Both the position numbers and the translations under genes were made by a program. From contig NZ_OY781872.1 in the NCBI RefSeq assembly GCF_963677065.1, positions 2,971,419 to 3,035,418 of the forward strand: a DNA stretch of 64,000 nt, in the 5' to 3' direction. Numbering within the stretch: position 1 is the stretch's first letter; every line of letters starts with the position of its first letter. The stretch comes from an uncultured Methanoregula sp. Lineage in GTDB: Archaea; Halobacteriota; Methanomicrobia; Methanomicrobiales; Methanospirillaceae. The notes beneath the pieces were generated by a model. The model saw only the letters and a program-made list of their open reading frames with translations. It was not told the DNA's origin and did not search any database. Shown one piece after another: positions 25,101-33,569 of the stretch.

Positions 25101-25264
25101 TTTTCCTGTTCGAGCAACCGGATTGCTTCGGCTGCGCTGAGTGCGGTTACTACCGTGAAATCCCCGGATGCTTCGAGGAAGAGCTTGCCGAGTTCAAGCA
25201 GGGAAATCTCATCATCAACGTAGAGGATACGGTACAGTGCGATCACCCGGTAATGATCCTGCAT
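22196..25264 (-). CDS. Hybrid REC-multi-PAS histidine kinase (five PAS domains)
   Basis: 1022 residues from ATG 25264, without transmembrane helices. Receiver at 1-130 with 'LYVDDE' and Asp62 in 'IVSDYQMPDMDG'. Five PAS/PAC units follow at roughly 150-275, 305-425, 430-550, 560-690 and 690-810; the last has a His/Cys-bearing insert 'GPIPGCPHHRM'. The core has H box 'SITRHDISNQLMTL', N box 'YNLIDNALRYGG', G1 'DDGNGLPAEE' and G2 'NTGLGLALSREI'. A TATA-like 'TTTATAAT' about 15 bp before the ATG suggests translation may really start at the in-frame GTG 25246. It closely resembles the hybrid at 15089 in receiver and kinase core. Confidence 0.9.
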   Translation of the reverse strand: MQDHYRVIALYRILYVDDEISLLELGKLFLEASGDFTVVTALSAAEAIRLLEQEKFDAIVSDYQMPDMDGIQFLTEVRLRFGPVPFILFTGRGREEIVIQALNSGADFYLQKGGEPKAQYAELAHKVKAAALRKRAEDLLRMSEERYREFFTISRDSIFITTPDGRWIDFNDALMEMIGYTDRDEMSKLPVLSIYADPEDRPRFLALVERQGYVKEYPLRLKQRDGTVIDTLFTTVPVRNPDGSLKAFLGTIRDVTEMKRIAEDARRSHEELAASYEQITATEEELRQTLDNLTEQERIVRESEENYRTVFENTGTAMVVIEESRIISLANSEFTKLSGFSIDEVVGKKTWSEFVVKDDLDRMLAQHKLRRQNPEKALPHYEFRFITKSGDIRNIYLTISVIPGTKRSIASLLDITDRKRAEEILKDAQEYMEKLIQTANAMIVGIDSNGTITLFNKTAESITGYTSAELAGRNWFEVIVPLDRYPYVREEFNRLLSGGLPKHFENPILTKSGEERYIVWKNSEIRVKEQIVGTISYGIDITERKRAEEALAESRRELDAMAANIPGVVYRFCVRPDGSYGFDYISRRSRQILGLENDTATFFDRVTEGIVPENREKFLNSVQQAIRTKTPWMFETQYVKPSGQVIWVSAVSSPVMENEKLIFDGVIFDVTERKRTEQSLQDAALHWQSTFDSTLDAICLLDTDQRIITCNRTMQGILGAKNADALVGRHCWEAVHDTTGPIPGCPHHRMLESHKRETMELESGGRWFTVVADPIWDETGKLVGAVHSMRDITDQRRAEDALLRANRKLALLSSITRHDISNQLMTLDGFVELLHSKAPYPAFENYFTRIRNASSRISAMIRFTKEYAEIGVNAPVWQNCRVLIDTAAKEAPLGEIALKNEIPPGAEVFADPLIVKVCYNLIDNALRYGGKITTIRFFVLEHAGAHVVVCEDDGNGLPAEEKEKIFGRGYGKNTGLGLALSREILDITGITIKENGEPGRGARFEISVPEGMFRFLPTLNDV

Positions 25265-25334
25265 GGATGTGAGGGATTATAAAGGCATGGCCGGGGGGCT
25301 CCTGCAGATCAAAAAAGCATATATCACTGGTTGG

Positions 25335-25602
25335 GGATACAGTAAAATAAGCCCGAATTGAGCCCCGTTTCCCTTTTTCGTTTCCACACCCCTCCCGGAA
25401 AACCCTGGAAATCCACCGGTTTCTGTTCGTGTGGAGAATAAGCCAATAAATTTGTCCGTTTGACAAAATAAGGCTGAAACGCACCTCACCGGATGCCCAT
25501 TAATGGTCATAGAACCGAGGTTTTTTTCATTACCTAGTATTCCCCGTCAGGCAGCGGAAACGCTGCCAGAACGCGGATATGAGGACCGGTTTTTCCGGGG
25601 AG
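25335..25602 (+). repeat. Dispersed intergenic repeat, copy C (diverged)
   Basis: A more diverged member. Recognisable parts are 'TTCTGTTCGTGTGGAGAATA' (25420), 'CCGTTTGACAAAATAAGGCT' (25456), 'GAAACGCACCTCAC' (25475) and 'CCAGAACGCGGATATGAGGA' (25566). In place of the 'CCGGACCGAGAAACGCGGAC' block it has a perfect hairpin, GGCAGCG (25550-25556), GAAA loop, CGCTGCC (25561-25567). It fills the gap between the hybrid kinase start and the end of the next minus-strand gene. Confidence 0.7.
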
Positions 25603-25650
25603 TCCGGCAGGTTAAAAATAAATTGCCAATATGGGCCTTTCCGACGGGGC

Positions 25651-26448
25651 TCATGCGTTTGCACCGGTACTGCCTGGCGGCACTTCCACAGGGTAATAGT
25701 GAACCCGCCTGCCGTCCCTCACTTCGGTAACCACTCCATTTGCAATCAGCTGCCGGGTCCAGCGGGTAACCGAAGGCCCGGCAAGACCCAGTTCACCGGC
25801 AAGTCCCCCTCGTGTAATACCGGGATTTGCCCCGATAACGGACAGGATCCGGCTGGTTGTCGGATACCGGCTGTAAAGAATCCGCTGCTGCTCATCCTGG
25901 CCGTACCTGCCGTGATTCTCGAAGAAATGATACCCCCCGCCCTGTTCAATGCAGGCGATCTTGTTCATGCTCATCAGGTATCCCAGGTGATAACGCAGGG
26001 TATGGAGATTGATCCCGGTCAGGGAGGAGAGGAGTGGGATCTCAATGCCGGGATTCATGAGGATCGTGGTATAAATGAGCTGCCTCTTTTCGTGTTCGAG
26101 AATGTTCTTTCCCGACAGCCGCCGGTATGCCTGGAACCGGATCGTACGGGCCGGGGTATTCCAGTCAAAAGGATCGCGCCGGAGTTCCTGCTGGACCTGC
26201 GATCCTGCGGGGGGTTCGTTGAAAGGGCAGGCTCGGGATGCGGGCATCGTAGCGCCGGGCCCCCGCATCATGCCGCTCCGGCCATCGGACATCAGGGAGG
26301 CCATCCCCGGCCCGTTCCGGTATGCGTGGAATTCCCCGGGGGGATCTGCGGATTGCACCACGGATCCGGAGCTGCCGCTGTAGGGAGCAAGTGGCAGTGC
26401 AACGAGTGCAAGCATGAGAATTGCAAGTACGAAGATCCCAAATTTCAT
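25651..26448 (-). CDS. Membrane-anchored winged-helix transcriptional regulator
   Basis: 265 residues from ATG 26448; the frame remains open upstream to 26901 but there it is antisense to a signal-peptide gene. The N terminus is one hydrophobic helix ('FGIFVLAILMLALVALPLAP'), followed by a Gly/Ser/Pro-rich stretch to about residue 90. Then come two winged-helix units, near 110-165 ('LTGINLHTLRYHLGYLMSMN') and 190-255 ('GLAGPSVTRWTRQLIANGVV'). A single anchor plus cytosolic DNA-binding domains suggests a one-component sensor at the membrane. It is divergent from a secreted Cys-rich protein (26663), its likely target or ligand; that link is inferred. Confidence 0.75.
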   Translation of the reverse strand: MKFGIFVLAILMLALVALPLAPYSGSSGSVVQSADPPGEFHAYRNGPGMASLMSDGRSGMMRGPGATMPASRACPFNEPPAGSQVQQELRRDPFDWNTPARTIRFQAYRRLSGKNILEHEKRQLIYTTILMNPGIEIPLLSSLTGINLHTLRYHLGYLMSMNKIACIEQGGGYHFFENHGRYGQDEQQRILYSRYPTTSRILSVIGANPGITRGGLAGELGLAGPSVTRWTRQLIANGVVTEVRDGRRVHYYPVEVPPGSTGANA

Positions 26449-26662
26449 TCTTCTCAGCACATGGAGCTGACGCTGTATATAAGATCGGAGAATGAGGCAT
26501 AACATCAGAAAAACCTCCGGTATCCACGGTCCACCCATCAAATTCGGATATGTAGCTGTGCGTCCGAGAAATGGTTTATCTACTCCTGCTGACCGATGAT
26601 GCAGGACCGGCTTGCGGGAGACAGGATTCTGCGGGCCGGCAACCAACGGAGGACAGCAACCC

Positions 26663-26971
26663 ATGATCAAGAAAATCATAATCTGTGCGGTAATCGCACT
26701 CATTCTCGTTCCTGCCGGTGTAATGGCAGCCACGCCCGGAAACCAGAACTCCGGCACAGCTCCCGGCCAGGGACCGTGCCTGAACAATGGACAGAACTGT
26801 ACAAACCAGTCGTGCGTACCGGGGTCCGGTTGCCAGGCCGGGTACGGGATGCAACAGAAGGGAGTAAGCGGTAACTGTGGTACCTTGAACGGCCAGTGCA
26901 CTCACGACCAGAAATGTACACGGTCCATGTCCCGGGATGGTTCATGTACTGCAGGTAAAAGAGTCGCATAA
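26663..26971 (+). CDS. Secreted cysteine-rich small protein
   Basis: 102 residues. A signal peptide is clear ('KKIIICAVIALILVPAGVMA', cleavage expected after Ala near 22). The mature part is rich in Asn, Gly, Gln and has nine or so cysteines in the patterns 'CLNNGQNCTNQSCVPGSGC', 'CGTLNGQC' and 'CTRSMSRDGSC'. Even spacing suggests several disulfides or metal sites. 'GGAGGAC' lies before ATG 26663. I know no family. A T-run (27003-27008) follows. The divergent membrane-anchored regulator may control it. Confidence 0.65.
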   Translation: MIKKIIICAVIALILVPAGVMAATPGNQNSGTAPGQGPCLNNGQNCTNQSCVPGSGCQAGYGMQQKGVSGNCGTLNGQCTHDQKCTRSMSRDGSCTAGKRVA

Positions 26972-27213
26972 CGCGGAACATACGTGCCGGAGACCCGGAC
27001 ATCCTTTTTTCCCGGGAATCAATCCGATCAGTACCAGTTCGCTACCGGTTTCCGGTGCAGCGGACAGAGCGGGTTCGGGATTGCGAACGGTCACACCCGT
27101 ATATCACGGGATTGTATTAACTGAGTCTGATCCGGCAGTACCCGGATGTTCACGCAGCCAAATAACAATCCTGCCCGGTCTGCAGATATATCCTCAGCCT
27201 ATAAAATTAGCCG

Positions 27214-27594
27214 TCAGAATCCCTGGATCTTTCCCAATGCTTCAGCGGCTTTCCCCCGGGTGATTTCGTCCTCGTCATTCAATGCCTGCCGGAGCGCATC
27301 GACTGCCGATTCGGATTTTATCTCACCGAGCGCCCATGCAGCCCCATGCCGGACGTAGACATGAGGGTCGTTAAGTGCCAGAATCAGCGGCTTTGTAGCC
27401 TTCTCCGATTTACGGTGTCCGAGGGTGCCGGCGGCGGTGGACCGGACAATTTCATCAGGATCCCTCAGTTCCCGGATCAACTGTTCAACGGTTTTTTCCT
27501 GAAGTTTCGCAGATGTCCCCATTATTTCAGTCTGCGATTGCCCGGCGTTATCGTGGAGGGGAACTTTTGCCTTTTTTTTATTTTTTGAGACCAT
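27214..27594 (-). CDS. HEAT-repeat (PBS lyase-like) protein
   Basis: 126 residues. After a basic, disordered leader (to about residue 35) come two to three HEAT repeats with the pattern 'LRDPDEIVRSTAAGTLG', 'LNDPHVYVRHGAAWALG' and 'LNDEDEITRGKAAEALG'. Such short repeat proteins act as protein-binding scaffolds. ATG 27594 is supported by 'GAGG' six bases upstream. The spacer 26972-27213 before it shows no gene. No specific partner is evident. Confidence 0.8.
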   Translation of the reverse strand: MVSKNKKKAKVPLHDNAGQSQTEIMGTSAKLQEKTVEQLIRELRDPDEIVRSTAAGTLGHRKSEKATKPLILALNDPHVYVRHGAAWALGEIKSESAVDALRQALNDEDEITRGKAAEALGKIQGF

Positions 27595-27874
27595 AGTATG
27601 CCTCAACTTCCTGCTGATGCATCCATGATATGACGGATATCAGAAGAGAATAGTGAGGGTTTCCCCGGAACGGTGCGGACTCAATATCATATCTGGGCAG
27701 AGCATGTGGATATATATCAAAGGAATATTTAGAGGTTTGGAACGGGCCCCTGTCTATTGAACACAGACGAACCCCAGGGGATTTTCTTTTATGGAGGAGG
27801 ATCGATTATTGATTGCGTAAAAAATTTTATCCCCGCCGACATCTTATCGGAATCTGGTTGAGAACCGGGGTCTG

Positions 27875-30316
27875 ATGCCGGAAATAAAGGAAACCCGAGA
27901 GCCGGACATCGATTACCAGAATACAGGAATCGACGAACTGGCCGGAAATCTTGGGGCGGATATCAAAAACGGATTATCTGCGGTCGAGATTAAAAATCGG
28001 CTCATACGGTATGGATACAACGAAGTAGCTGAAAAAAAAGTCAACCCGTACCTGGGATTGGCAAAAAAATTCTGGGGTCCGACCGCATGGATGCTGGAGG
28101 CTGTTGTAGTCCTCTCCTTCATCCTTGCCAATTATCTCGACCTGTACATTATCGTGGCTTTGTTGTTTTCAAACGCAGTACTCGGATTCTTCCAGGAACA
28201 GAGGGCATCGAACGCCATTGACCTCTTAAAACAAAAACTGAGAGTAAATGCCCGGGTTTTACGCGAGGGGAAATGGCAACAGATCTCAGCAAGAGATCTC
28301 GTCCCGGGAGATGTTGTAAGAGTACGGGCCGGGGACTTTGTCCCCGCCGATGTGAAGGTGGTGGAGGGGCAGCTCGAAGTTGACCAGGCAGCCCTTACCG
28401 GGGAATCGCTCACCGTTCCAAAAGGACGATCTGATATGCTCTTTTCGGGCTCAGTTGTAAAAACCGGTGAAGCGAATGCATTCGTTATTTTAACGGGAGC
28501 CAGGACCTATTTTGGAAAAACGGCAGATCTCATCCAGTTCGCACGGCCACGGCTCCATGCCGAGGAGGTGATATCCTGGATCGTAACATGGTTACTGGCA
28601 ATCGTGGGTATGACCCTGGCAGTTGCATTCATCGTTTCCATAATTGCCGGCATACCACTGTTGACAATTCTCCCGCTTGCCCTGGTGCTCCTGGCCTCTT
28701 CTATTCCGGTCGCATTGCCTGCAATGTTCACGATAAGTATGGCAATAGGATCGATGGAACTCGTCACGCGGGGCGTGCTGGTCACCCGTCTCAACGCAGC
28801 CGAAGATGCAGCCACGATGGATATCCTTTGCTCGGATAAAACCGGCACAATAACGATGAACAGGCTTTCAGTTGCCGGAATTTTCCCGGTGAACGGGATG
28901 ACGGAAAATGATGTCCTCATGTACGGCGCTCTGGCATCCCGGAAGGCAAACAACGATCCAATCGATCTCGCGTTCATATCCGCTGCATCCTTAAGAAATG
29001 TTCTTCCGGATGGTTTCAGCCGCAGATCTTTTATTCCGTTCAACCCGACAACGAGGAGGACCGAATCGATTGTAGAGATGGATGGAAAGACATTCAGCGT
29101 TGTGAAGGGAGCCGTTGCCATCATCGCGGATCTCGCCGGCGCTGATGCCACTGTGCTCGAACAGCAGACCCGCGAATATGCATCGAAAGGTTACAGGACG
29201 CTTGCGGTGGCCAGGGGTGATGATGAAAACAGCTTAACGATGGTCGGGCTTGTTGCCCTTTACGATATGCCAAGAACCGATGCAAAAGATCTGATCGGGG
29301 AGCTCCGGGAACTCGGGGTATCGGTAAAGCTGCTTACCGGCGATGCCCTTCCGATAGCTAAGGAGACTGCAAGGCAGGTCGGTCTTTCCGATGCAATAAC
29401 CACTTCGGCTGAATTCGGGAAGATGGATACGATGGAGCCGGACAGGGCTTCAGAACTTGCGGAAACGCATGATGGTTTTGCGGAAATATATCCCCGGGAC
29501 AAATACGTGATCGTCAGGAGTCTGCAGAGAAAGGGTCATATTGTGGGAATGACCGGGGATGGCGTCAACGATGCGCCTTCATTAAAACAGGCCGAGGTAG
29601 GGATCGCGGTAAACAATGCAACGGATGTTGCAAAAAGTGCTGCGAGTGTTGTTCTGACCGGCGACGGATTGGGGAATATTGTAGACCTGGTCAAAGCCGG
29701 GCGGATGATGCACCAGAGGATCCTGACCTGGATCTTCAACAAAGTCGTCAAGACATTCCAGATAGTGGTTTTTGTCGTAGCCGCGTTTCTGCTGACAGGC
29801 AATTTCATAGTATCGGTATTCGACGTAGTACTTTTGCTCTTTGTTATCGATTTCGTAACGCTTTCGCTGGCAACCGATAATGTCAGGGGGTCAAAAAAAC
29901 CGGATACGTGGGATGTCTCGGATCTTGTGAAATCCTCACTGTACCTCGGTGTGCTGGTTGTTCTGGAGTCGCTTGCCACCCTCTTCATCGGACTTGGACA
30001 TCTTGGCCTTGCAAAAGACCCCGAATCCATACAGACGTTCTCTTTTGCCATACTCTTCTACTTTGGATTGTTCACGGTTTTCGTGGTCAGGGAACGGGAA
30101 CATTTCTGGAACTCCTGCCCGAGCAAATCCCTTTTCTTCATAACGCTGGCCGATATAATCGTAGTGACCGGGCTTATCTCGGTCGGGATTCCCGGGCTCA
30201 AACCGATTCCGATAACCGATACGATAACCATCATCGGGCTGTCGGCATTCTTCTCGTTTGCAGTGAATGACTTCATAAAATATTACCTGCTCAGGCCGAA
30301 AAACAGGACCATGTAA
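27875..30316 (+). CDS. P-type proton ATPase (plasma-membrane type, class IIIA)
   Basis: 813 residues, usual length for archaeal and plant-type H+-ATPases. Motifs in order: 'GDFVPADVKV' and 'AALTGES' in the actuator domain, 'SSIPVALPAMF' in helix M4, phosphorylation site 'CSDKTGTITMN' with Asp near 320, and hinge 'MTGDGVNDAPSLKQA'. The N-terminal cation-ATPase domain includes 'NEVAEKKVNP'. The absence of the long C-terminal autoinhibitory tail of plant enzymes is normal in archaea. It pumps protons outward at the cost of ATP, or may act on another cation. It is single, with its own AT-rich leader at 27700-27874. Confidence 0.92.
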   Translation: MPEIKETREPDIDYQNTGIDELAGNLGADIKNGLSAVEIKNRLIRYGYNEVAEKKVNPYLGLAKKFWGPTAWMLEAVVVLSFILANYLDLYIIVALLFSNAVLGFFQEQRASNAIDLLKQKLRVNARVLREGKWQQISARDLVPGDVVRVRAGDFVPADVKVVEGQLEVDQAALTGESLTVPKGRSDMLFSGSVVKTGEANAFVILTGARTYFGKTADLIQFARPRLHAEEVISWIVTWLLAIVGMTLAVAFIVSIIAGIPLLTILPLALVLLASSIPVALPAMFTISMAIGSMELVTRGVLVTRLNAAEDAATMDILCSDKTGTITMNRLSVAGIFPVNGMTENDVLMYGALASRKANNDPIDLAFISAASLRNVLPDGFSRRSFIPFNPTTRRTESIVEMDGKTFSVVKGAVAIIADLAGADATVLEQQTREYASKGYRTLAVARGDDENSLTMVGLVALYDMPRTDAKDLIGELRELGVSVKLLTGDALPIAKETARQVGLSDAITTSAEFGKMDTMEPDRASELAETHDGFAEIYPRDKYVIVRSLQRKGHIVGMTGDGVNDAPSLKQAEVGIAVNNATDVAKSAASVVLTGDGLGNIVDLVKAGRMMHQRILTWIFNKVVKTFQIVVFVVAAFLLTGNFIVSVFDVVLLLFVIDFVTLSLATDNVRGSKKPDTWDVSDLVKSSLYLGVLVVLESLATLFIGLGHLGLAKDPESIQTFSFAILFYFGLFTVFVVREREHFWNSCPSKSLFFITLADIIVVTGLISVGIPGLKPIPITDTITIIGLSAFFSFAVNDFIKYYLLRPKNRTM

Positions 30317-30456
30317 AATCAGGGACTTCTGCATCGGGGAAAGAAGTGAATCATTCACCGCCGGCATTGCGTAGCCAGAACGCACTCTGCCAAAAAAGGA
30401 ATAACTTCCGGTTGCTCTTCAAGAGGAAGGCATCCGGTCCTGCCTCAGGGGGGATC

Positions 30457-31098
30457 TCACCGGCCCAGCTGGCGGAGGAATGCACTTTTGTGGTTCTCAG
30501 ATCCCTGCCGCAGATTGGAATAGACCTGGATGATATCAGCCCGGGTTGTATTTGCAAGCGCCCGGTCCAGGTCAGCAATATCCCGCTCCTCAACGGCAAG
30601 ACCTGCTTCAAACGCACCGGTTAGGGATACATCTCCCTTCTGTGAGAGCGTGCTGTAGAGCGACTGGATGGTGGAATCGTGATAACCGGTCGAAGCATTG
30701 CCGATCCGGCTGGAGGGCAGCCCGTACCGATCCATGAGCAGCCGGACTTCATCCACGTGGAGGGTCTCCGAGGATGCAATATTTGAGAAGACCGGGATCG
30801 TGTACATGCCGAACCACCGGACGTACAGGTCGTGGGCCAGTTGTTCTTCCTCACGCATGAAGAGGATATCGGCGGATTCGGTCGCAGTAAGGGGAGCTGG
30901 ATTCGTGTTGGGAAGCAGGACCGGATAATTCGTCCCCGAACCTGTGCCATACCCCTGCCCTTGTCCATGTCCGACCGATTGCCCATACCCGGCCCGGATA
31001 CCCTGTGCGGGATTTCCCGACCCGGTTGCGAGAACCGCGATTATCACGATCACGACAATGACGGCCCCTCCGATAAGTAACAGCCTGGACTTTTTCAT
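30457..31098 (-). CDS. Membrane-anchored DUF2202 ferritin-like protein
   Basis: 213 residues. N-terminal hydrophobic anchor ('LLLIGGAVIVVIVIIAVLAT'), a Gly/Gln-rich linker to about residue 65, then a DUF2202 domain with 'EEEQLAHDLYVRWF' and 'NIASSETLHVDEVRLLMDRY'. The Glu and His residues in these helices are arranged as in ferritin-like folds, so it may bind iron outside the membrane. The exact activity is unknown. It is divergent from the sensor kinase at 31289, with a short repeat fragment between. Confidence 0.8.
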   Translation of the reverse strand: MKKSRLLLIGGAVIVVIVIIAVLATGSGNPAQGIRAGYGQSVGHGQGQGYGTGSGTNYPVLLPNTNPAPLTATESADILFMREEEQLAHDLYVRWFGMYTIPVFSNIASSETLHVDEVRLLMDRYGLPSSRIGNASTGYHDSTIQSLYSTLSQKGDVSLTGAFEAGLAVEERDIADLDRALANTTRADIIQVYSNLRQGSENHKSAFLRQLGR

Positions 31099-31171
31099 GA
31101 GATCATCACCATTGTCTGCTCGTGGTATTGAGCGATATAATTATCGAGCGGGGGTCCCGGGTTCAGGCCGG

Positions 31172-31226
31172 GTCGATCCGGACTGAGAAACGCGGACAGA
31201 ACGCGGATATGAACACCTTTTTTTCC
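31172..31226 (+). repeat. Dispersed intergenic repeat, copy D (3' end only)
   Basis: Only the last block of the repeat is present: 'TCCGGACTGAGAAACGCGGA' then 'CAGAACGCGGATATGAACAC' and a T-run. Over the 45 bases up to AACACC it differs from copy B at two positions. It lies 60-110 bp ahead of the sensor kinase at 31289. The preceding block of the repeat is absent, so this is a truncated copy or an independent module. Confidence 0.75.
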
Positions 31227-31288
31227 GAAGAACCCGGTTTTCCCGGACCATGAAGCCGGTTCACTACCATGGCAAAAGAATTGTATAG

Positions 31289-33286
31289 GTGAACGATCGA
31301 GTTCTCCCAATGAGCATCATCGGGCGGTTCGCGCGTGCCTGCGGGATCCTTGCCACGGCCATAGGGTGCCTGGGGCTTTCCGGCTGGATCTTCAGCTCGC
31401 GGACCCTGACCGGCGTGCGGGCGGATTACATCCCCATGGCGCCCAACACGGCTGTCATCGTTATCCTGCTTGGGATCTCGCTCTGTCTCCTTGCTGCATG
31501 GCCGACGCACCGCACAATCCGGATCCTTGTTGCATGGTTTGCCGGGTTCGGCATCCTGATTTCAGTCCTGACCCTTGCCGGCAGTATCACCGGGTTTGAT
31601 ACCGGTGTGGATTCCCTGTTCATCAGCTCGTCGGGGAATCTCGGGATGATACCGGTCGGACACATGTCCCCCGTGACCGCGATCTGTTTTCTCTTCGCGT
31701 GCACCGCCATATTCCTGTTTCTTGCCAGCAGGACCGATCACACGGCACTCCTGGGCACCGCGGTGGCAGGTATCTCCGGAATCCTTCTCATAGGGTACTG
31801 GTACGGCGCTCCCCTGCTCTACGGGGGAACGGTGATACCTGTCGCATTGACCACCGCAGCAGCACTCGGGATACTGGGCCTCGGGCTTATTGCTGCTGCA
31901 GGTCCTGCACGCTGGCCGCTGTCCGGCATATCCGGCACGTCGACCCGCTCAAAACTGCTCCGCGGGCTCCTGCCGGTCATCCTCATTGTGGTCCTGGTCG
32001 GGAACTGGATCGATGTGATGATTCTGGGAACCATCGACAGCAGGGGTGTTCTCATCTCGGCAATCGCAGTCATCGTCACGGCGGCGGCAGTATCCCTTGT
32101 CATATCCTATGTATCCCGTGAAATCGGGGATGAGATTGACCAGGCCGATAACGAACGAAGAAAAGCAGAACGGGCACTGCGCGAGAGCGAGGAGCGGCTG
32201 AAATTTGCGCTTGAAGGATCGAACGACGGGATCTGGGATATCCGGATGGATACCGGGACTACCTACATCAGCCCGCGGGGCTGGGAGATCCTTGGTTATC
32301 AGCCCGGTGAACAGCCGGAAGTTGCACCGGAATGGAGAGATCTTATCAATCCGGAGGATATGGCAGCCACCAGTGCCGCTCTCACGGCATATATCGAAAA
32401 CCAGTCACCCGTCTTTGATGTGGAGCAGCGGTTAAAAACCAGGACCGGCGACTGGAAATGGATCCGGGCAAGGGGAAAGGCGGTGGCCCGGGATGCAGCG
32501 GGAAAACCCCTGCGGATGACCGGGACGTATACCGACATCTCCGGATGGAAGGAAGCTGAAGTGCAGCGGGAGAAGTTCATCGGGAAACTGGGAGAGAAGA
32601 ATGCCGAGCTCGAACGGTTCACGTACACGGTCTCCCACGATCTCAAGAGCCCGCTCCTTACGATTAAATGGTATGCCGGACTTCTGGAAGACGATGCAAA
32701 GAGAGGCGATCCTTCTCAGCTGAAAAAGGATCTCCGCCGGATCACCGACGCTGCCGACAGGATGCTGGAGCTGCTTGCGGAGGTGCTCAGGCTTTCAAGG
32801 ATCGGGAGAGTGGTCTCTCCTCCGGAACGGATCTCCTTTGGCACTATTGCCGAAGAAGCGGCAGGTGTCCTTGCCGGAACGCTAACCGAGCGGGGTATTA
32901 TGATCGAGATTGCACCCGATCTGCCCATGGTCAATGTCGATCATGCCCGTATCCGGGAAGTCCTGGTCAATCTTATTGAGAATGCGGTCAGGGTCGTGAC
33001 AGACCGGCCGGATCCGGTGATCCGGATTGGTGCCGACATGAGCGGGACGATCCCGGTCTTCTTTGTGCAGGACAACGGTATCGGGATCGATCCCCGGTAC
33101 CTGGACAGGATATTCAACCTGTTCGAGAAGCTGGACCCGTTATCCCCCGGCACCGGTGTAGGTCTTGCGATCGTGAAGCGTATCATCGAAGTGCATGGCG
33201 GGAAAATATGGGCGGAGTCGGAGGGTGAAGGAAAGGGTACAACAATCCGGTTCACCTTACCGGGATCCCCGGGAACAGAGGAGTAA
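31289..33286 (+). CDS. Membrane PAS sensor histidine kinase with classical HisKA
   Basis: 665 residues from GTG 31289; ATG 31310 is an alternative and neither has a clear ribosome site. Residues to about 280 form eight or so hydrophobic helices, an integral-membrane sensor. A PAS domain follows (about 300-430, 'EGSNDGIWDIRMDTGTTYIS'), then a classical HisKA helix pair 'YTVSHDLKSPLLTIKWY', N box 'NLIENAVRVV', G1 'DNGIGIDPRY' and G2 'GTGVGLAIVKRII'. This core belongs to the common bacterial-type HisKA group, unlike the 'RHDI' kinases elsewhere here, so it may be a later acquisition. The cognate regulator is unknown. Confidence 0.9.
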   Translation: MNDRVLPMSIIGRFARACGILATAIGCLGLSGWIFSSRTLTGVRADYIPMAPNTAVIVILLGISLCLLAAWPTHRTIRILVAWFAGFGILISVLTLAGSITGFDTGVDSLFISSSGNLGMIPVGHMSPVTAICFLFACTAIFLFLASRTDHTALLGTAVAGISGILLIGYWYGAPLLYGGTVIPVALTTAAALGILGLGLIAAAGPARWPLSGISGTSTRSKLLRGLLPVILIVVLVGNWIDVMILGTIDSRGVLISAIAVIVTAAAVSLVISYVSREIGDEIDQADNERRKAERALRESEERLKFALEGSNDGIWDIRMDTGTTYISPRGWEILGYQPGEQPEVAPEWRDLINPEDMAATSAALTAYIENQSPVFDVEQRLKTRTGDWKWIRARGKAVARDAAGKPLRMTGTYTDISGWKEAEVQREKFIGKLGEKNAELERFTYTVSHDLKSPLLTIKWYAGLLEDDAKRGDPSQLKKDLRRITDAADRMLELLAEVLRLSRIGRVVSPPERISFGTIAEEAAGVLAGTLTERGIMIEIAPDLPMVNVDHARIREVLVNLIENAVRVVTDRPDPVIRIGADMSGTIPVFFVQDNGIGIDPRYLDRIFNLFEKLDPLSPGTGVGLAIVKRIIEVHGGKIWAESEGEGKGTTIRFTLPGSPGTEE

Positions 33287-33569
33287 GGGCCTGAAACCCG
33301 CAATTCGTTCAGAAAATTCCCGTTACCCGGGTTCTCATATCAGGTCCATATGACCATTACCGGGAAGAAAAACAGGGAGATGGCTCCACCCGGAATTCCG
33401 GCCTGCTCATCATCCGCCTGCTCCTGCACCGGGTTTTTCGGTACATAGGAAAAGTCCTGAAACCCGGTAGCAACGAGCCGGGCGAACCTGCATCGCGGTG
33501 ACAGGAAACACGGTTTTTTAGTTTTTCCGGGAGACCGTGAGGTCAGGAGGCTTGAATCCGCGTAAAGAA

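Noticed and set aside
26449..26901. N-terminal extension of the membrane-anchored regulator
   Set aside because: The frame is open but antisense to a signal-peptide gene with a good ribosome site; the ATG at 26448 begins a proper membrane helix.
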